A DNA stretch of 6,367 nucleotides, taken from Planctomycetia bacterium. Its GTDB lineage: Bacteria > Planctomycetota > Planctomycetia > Gemmatales > Gemmataceae. The notes below the pieces were generated by a model. That model was not told where the DNA came from. It saw only the letters and a program-made list of their open reading frames with translations, and did not search any database. This document shows, piece by piece, positions 5,213 to 6,367 of this stretch. Where the stretch lies: the NCBI GenBank assembly GCA_025356615.1, contig JANXSH010000612.1, positions 1 through 6,367 of the forward strand, given 5' to 3'. The translations under genes and the position numbers were made by a program. Each line of letters opens with the position of its first letter. Position 1 is the first letter of the stretch.

Positions 5213-6367
5213 ATGCCCCGCCGAGTTGCATTCTTCCTACTGCTCCTGGTCCTCGCGCCGGCATTCGCGCAGGACGATCGAGGGGACGCCCTGCTCCGGG
5301 CACTCGAGGCGAAGGTCGAGCGCGCGGTGAAAGAGGCCCGGCCGTCGCTCGCACGCATCTACGTCTCGCGCAGCGATGCCTACGAGAAAGCGCCCCACTG
5401 GGGCGAAGGGACCGGAGACCCGACTGCCGGAGAACTGGGCCGATTCGACGCCGAGGCGGCCCAGAAGCGCGTCCCGGCGGACGCACGCAACCGGCTGCGC
5501 ATCTCGAGGACGATCGTCGAGCATGACCTGAGCGAGCCGAGGGTCGTCCCCGAGTCGTTCGGCAGCGGCATCGTGATCGACGACAAGGGGTTCGTGCTGA
5601 CCTGCGCCCACGTCGTCCGCAACGCGACGCGCATCTACGTCCGGCTGCCCGGCAAGGGAGGCTCCTGGGCCGACATCCACGCCAGCGACCCGCGCAGTGA
5701 CCTCGCCGTCCTCCGCCTACTCGACCCGCCCGCCAAGCTCGTCGCGATGACTCTCGGCAAGGGCGAACTCGTCCGCCGGGGTCAATTCGTCATCAGCATG
5801 GCCAACGGCTACGAGCCGGGCTTCCGGGACGAGCCGACGGCAAAGCTCGGCATCATCAACGCCCTGCGACGGACTGCCCCTCGGAAGGGAATTCGGGTCG
5901 AACAGAACAGCAAGTCGCTGCACGAATACGGTACGCTCTTGCAAGTCGATGCACGCACCGCGCCGGGTTGTAGCGGCGGCGTGCTCGTCGATCTCGAGGG
6001 AAAGGCCGTCGGCTTGACGACGGCCATCGCCGCCATCGCCGGCGAACAGTCGGCCGGCTTCGCCATGCCGTTCGACATCAACACACGCCGGATCATCGAA
6101 GTCCTCAGACGCGGCGAAGAGGTCGAATACGGCTTCCTCGGCGTTTCGCTCCAGGACGACATGGGCAACGGTGTCCGCCTCCAGAGCGTCGCGCCCGGAT
6201 CCCCTGCGTTTCGCGCCGGCCTTCGTGCCTTCGATGTCATCCGGGTGATCGACGGCAAGCCGGTCCGCACCAACGACGACTTGTTCCTCTACGTCGGCAT
6301 GGCCCTCGCGGGCAGCCCGATACGGGTCGAAGTCGCTCGCAGCGTCGGACCGAAGACGTGTACCGTC
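5213..6367 (+). CDS. Secreted HtrA/trypsin-like serine protease with PDZ domain, 3' end outside window
   Basis: The 385 visible codons run open to the window edge, so the gene is cut, not broken. AGAGGAG (5201-5207) lies five bases before the ATG. Residues 1-19 are a signal peptide (MPRR, a Leu-rich core, APAFA before Gln20), so it acts outside the cytoplasmic membrane. Residues 20-110 form an extra N-terminal region with a possible helix at 25-45. The S1C-type protease domain begins near 114 (ESFGSGIVID). The catalytic triad is read as H133 (TCAHVV), D163 (RSDLAVL) and S254 (PGCSGGVL). The Ser motif is GCSGG instead of the GNSGG of DegP/DegQ. A PDZ domain starts at about 305 (EYGFLGV carboxylate loop) and continues with VAPGSPAFRAGLRAFDVI and IDGKPV. 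A role in degrading or chaperoning misfolded envelope proteins is family knowledge; the substrate is unknown. Whether a second PDZ follows cannot be seen. Divergent from the glycosyltransferase gene. Confidence 0.9.
   Translation, partial: MPRRVAFFLLLLVLAPAFAQDDRGDALLRALEAKVERAVKEARPSLARIYVSRSDAYEKAPHWGEGTGDPTAGELGRFDAEAAQKRVPADARNRLRISRTIVEHDLSEPRVVPESFGSGIVIDDKGFVLTCAHVVRNATRIYVRLPGKGGSWADIHASDPRSDLAVLRLLDPPAKLVAMTLGKGELVRRGQFVISMANGYEPGFRDEPTAKLGIINALRRTAPRKGIRVEQNSKSLHEYGTLLQVDARTAPGCSGGVLVDLEGKAVGLTTAIAAIAGEQSAGFAMPFDINTRRIIEVLRRGEEVEYGFLGVSLQDDMGNGVRLQSVAPGSPAFRAGLRAFDVIRVIDGKPVRTNDDLFLYVGMALAGSPIRVEVARSVGPKTCTV

Noticed and set aside
5237..5680. Minus-strand frame of 147 residues, and other minus frames up to 6273
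   Set aside because: They are antisense to the protease gene, whose triad, signal peptide and PDZ domain are unambiguous.

Overview
The window is GC-rich DNA with long, well-spaced single genes. It reads most like a planctomycete, probably of the Gemmata group. This is an inference from protein style: a secreted YXWGXW-repeat protein with a long Pro/Thr/Lys tail, a family 39-type membrane glycosyltransferase with the TRQEG and SERH signatures, and an HtrA-like protease with a VPESFGSG stretch. No rRNA or other taxonomic marker is present to confirm it.

Layout from left to right. A perfect 11-bp hairpin (1-26) lies just beyond the 3' end of a minus-strand gene for a secreted YXWGXW-repeat protein (60-1898). 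A 335-bp divergent spacer (1899-2233) separates it from a plus-strand NYN/YacP-like RNase-domain gene (2234-2767). Next comes a 241-bp, less GC-rich spacer with a perfect TATAAT box, then a small plus-strand gene for a 63-residue basic protein with an ideal Shine-Dalgarno (3009-3200). This gene is convergent with a minus-strand membrane glycosyltransferase gene (3313-4917). Between the two sits a long imperfect hairpin (3235-3307) that pairs better as minus-strand RNA. A 295-bp divergent spacer (4918-5212) follows, containing an inverted repeat built from CACAGAG units (4951-5090). The window ends inside a plus-strand gene for a secreted HtrA/trypsin-like serine protease with a PDZ domain (5213 to the edge, open at its 3' end).

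No two genes form an obvious operon: every neighbouring pair is divergent, convergent, or separated by more than 200 bp. Three of the five genes encode envelope or exported proteins (repeat protein, glycosyltransferase, protease), but nothing in the sequence ties them into one pathway. I found no CRISPR array, tRNA, rRNA, transposase or defence cassette, and no evidence of a new multi-gene system. The most interesting signals are the two structured intergenic repeats, the unusual architecture of the repeat protein, the orphan 63-residue gene, and the non-standard active-site context of the protease.
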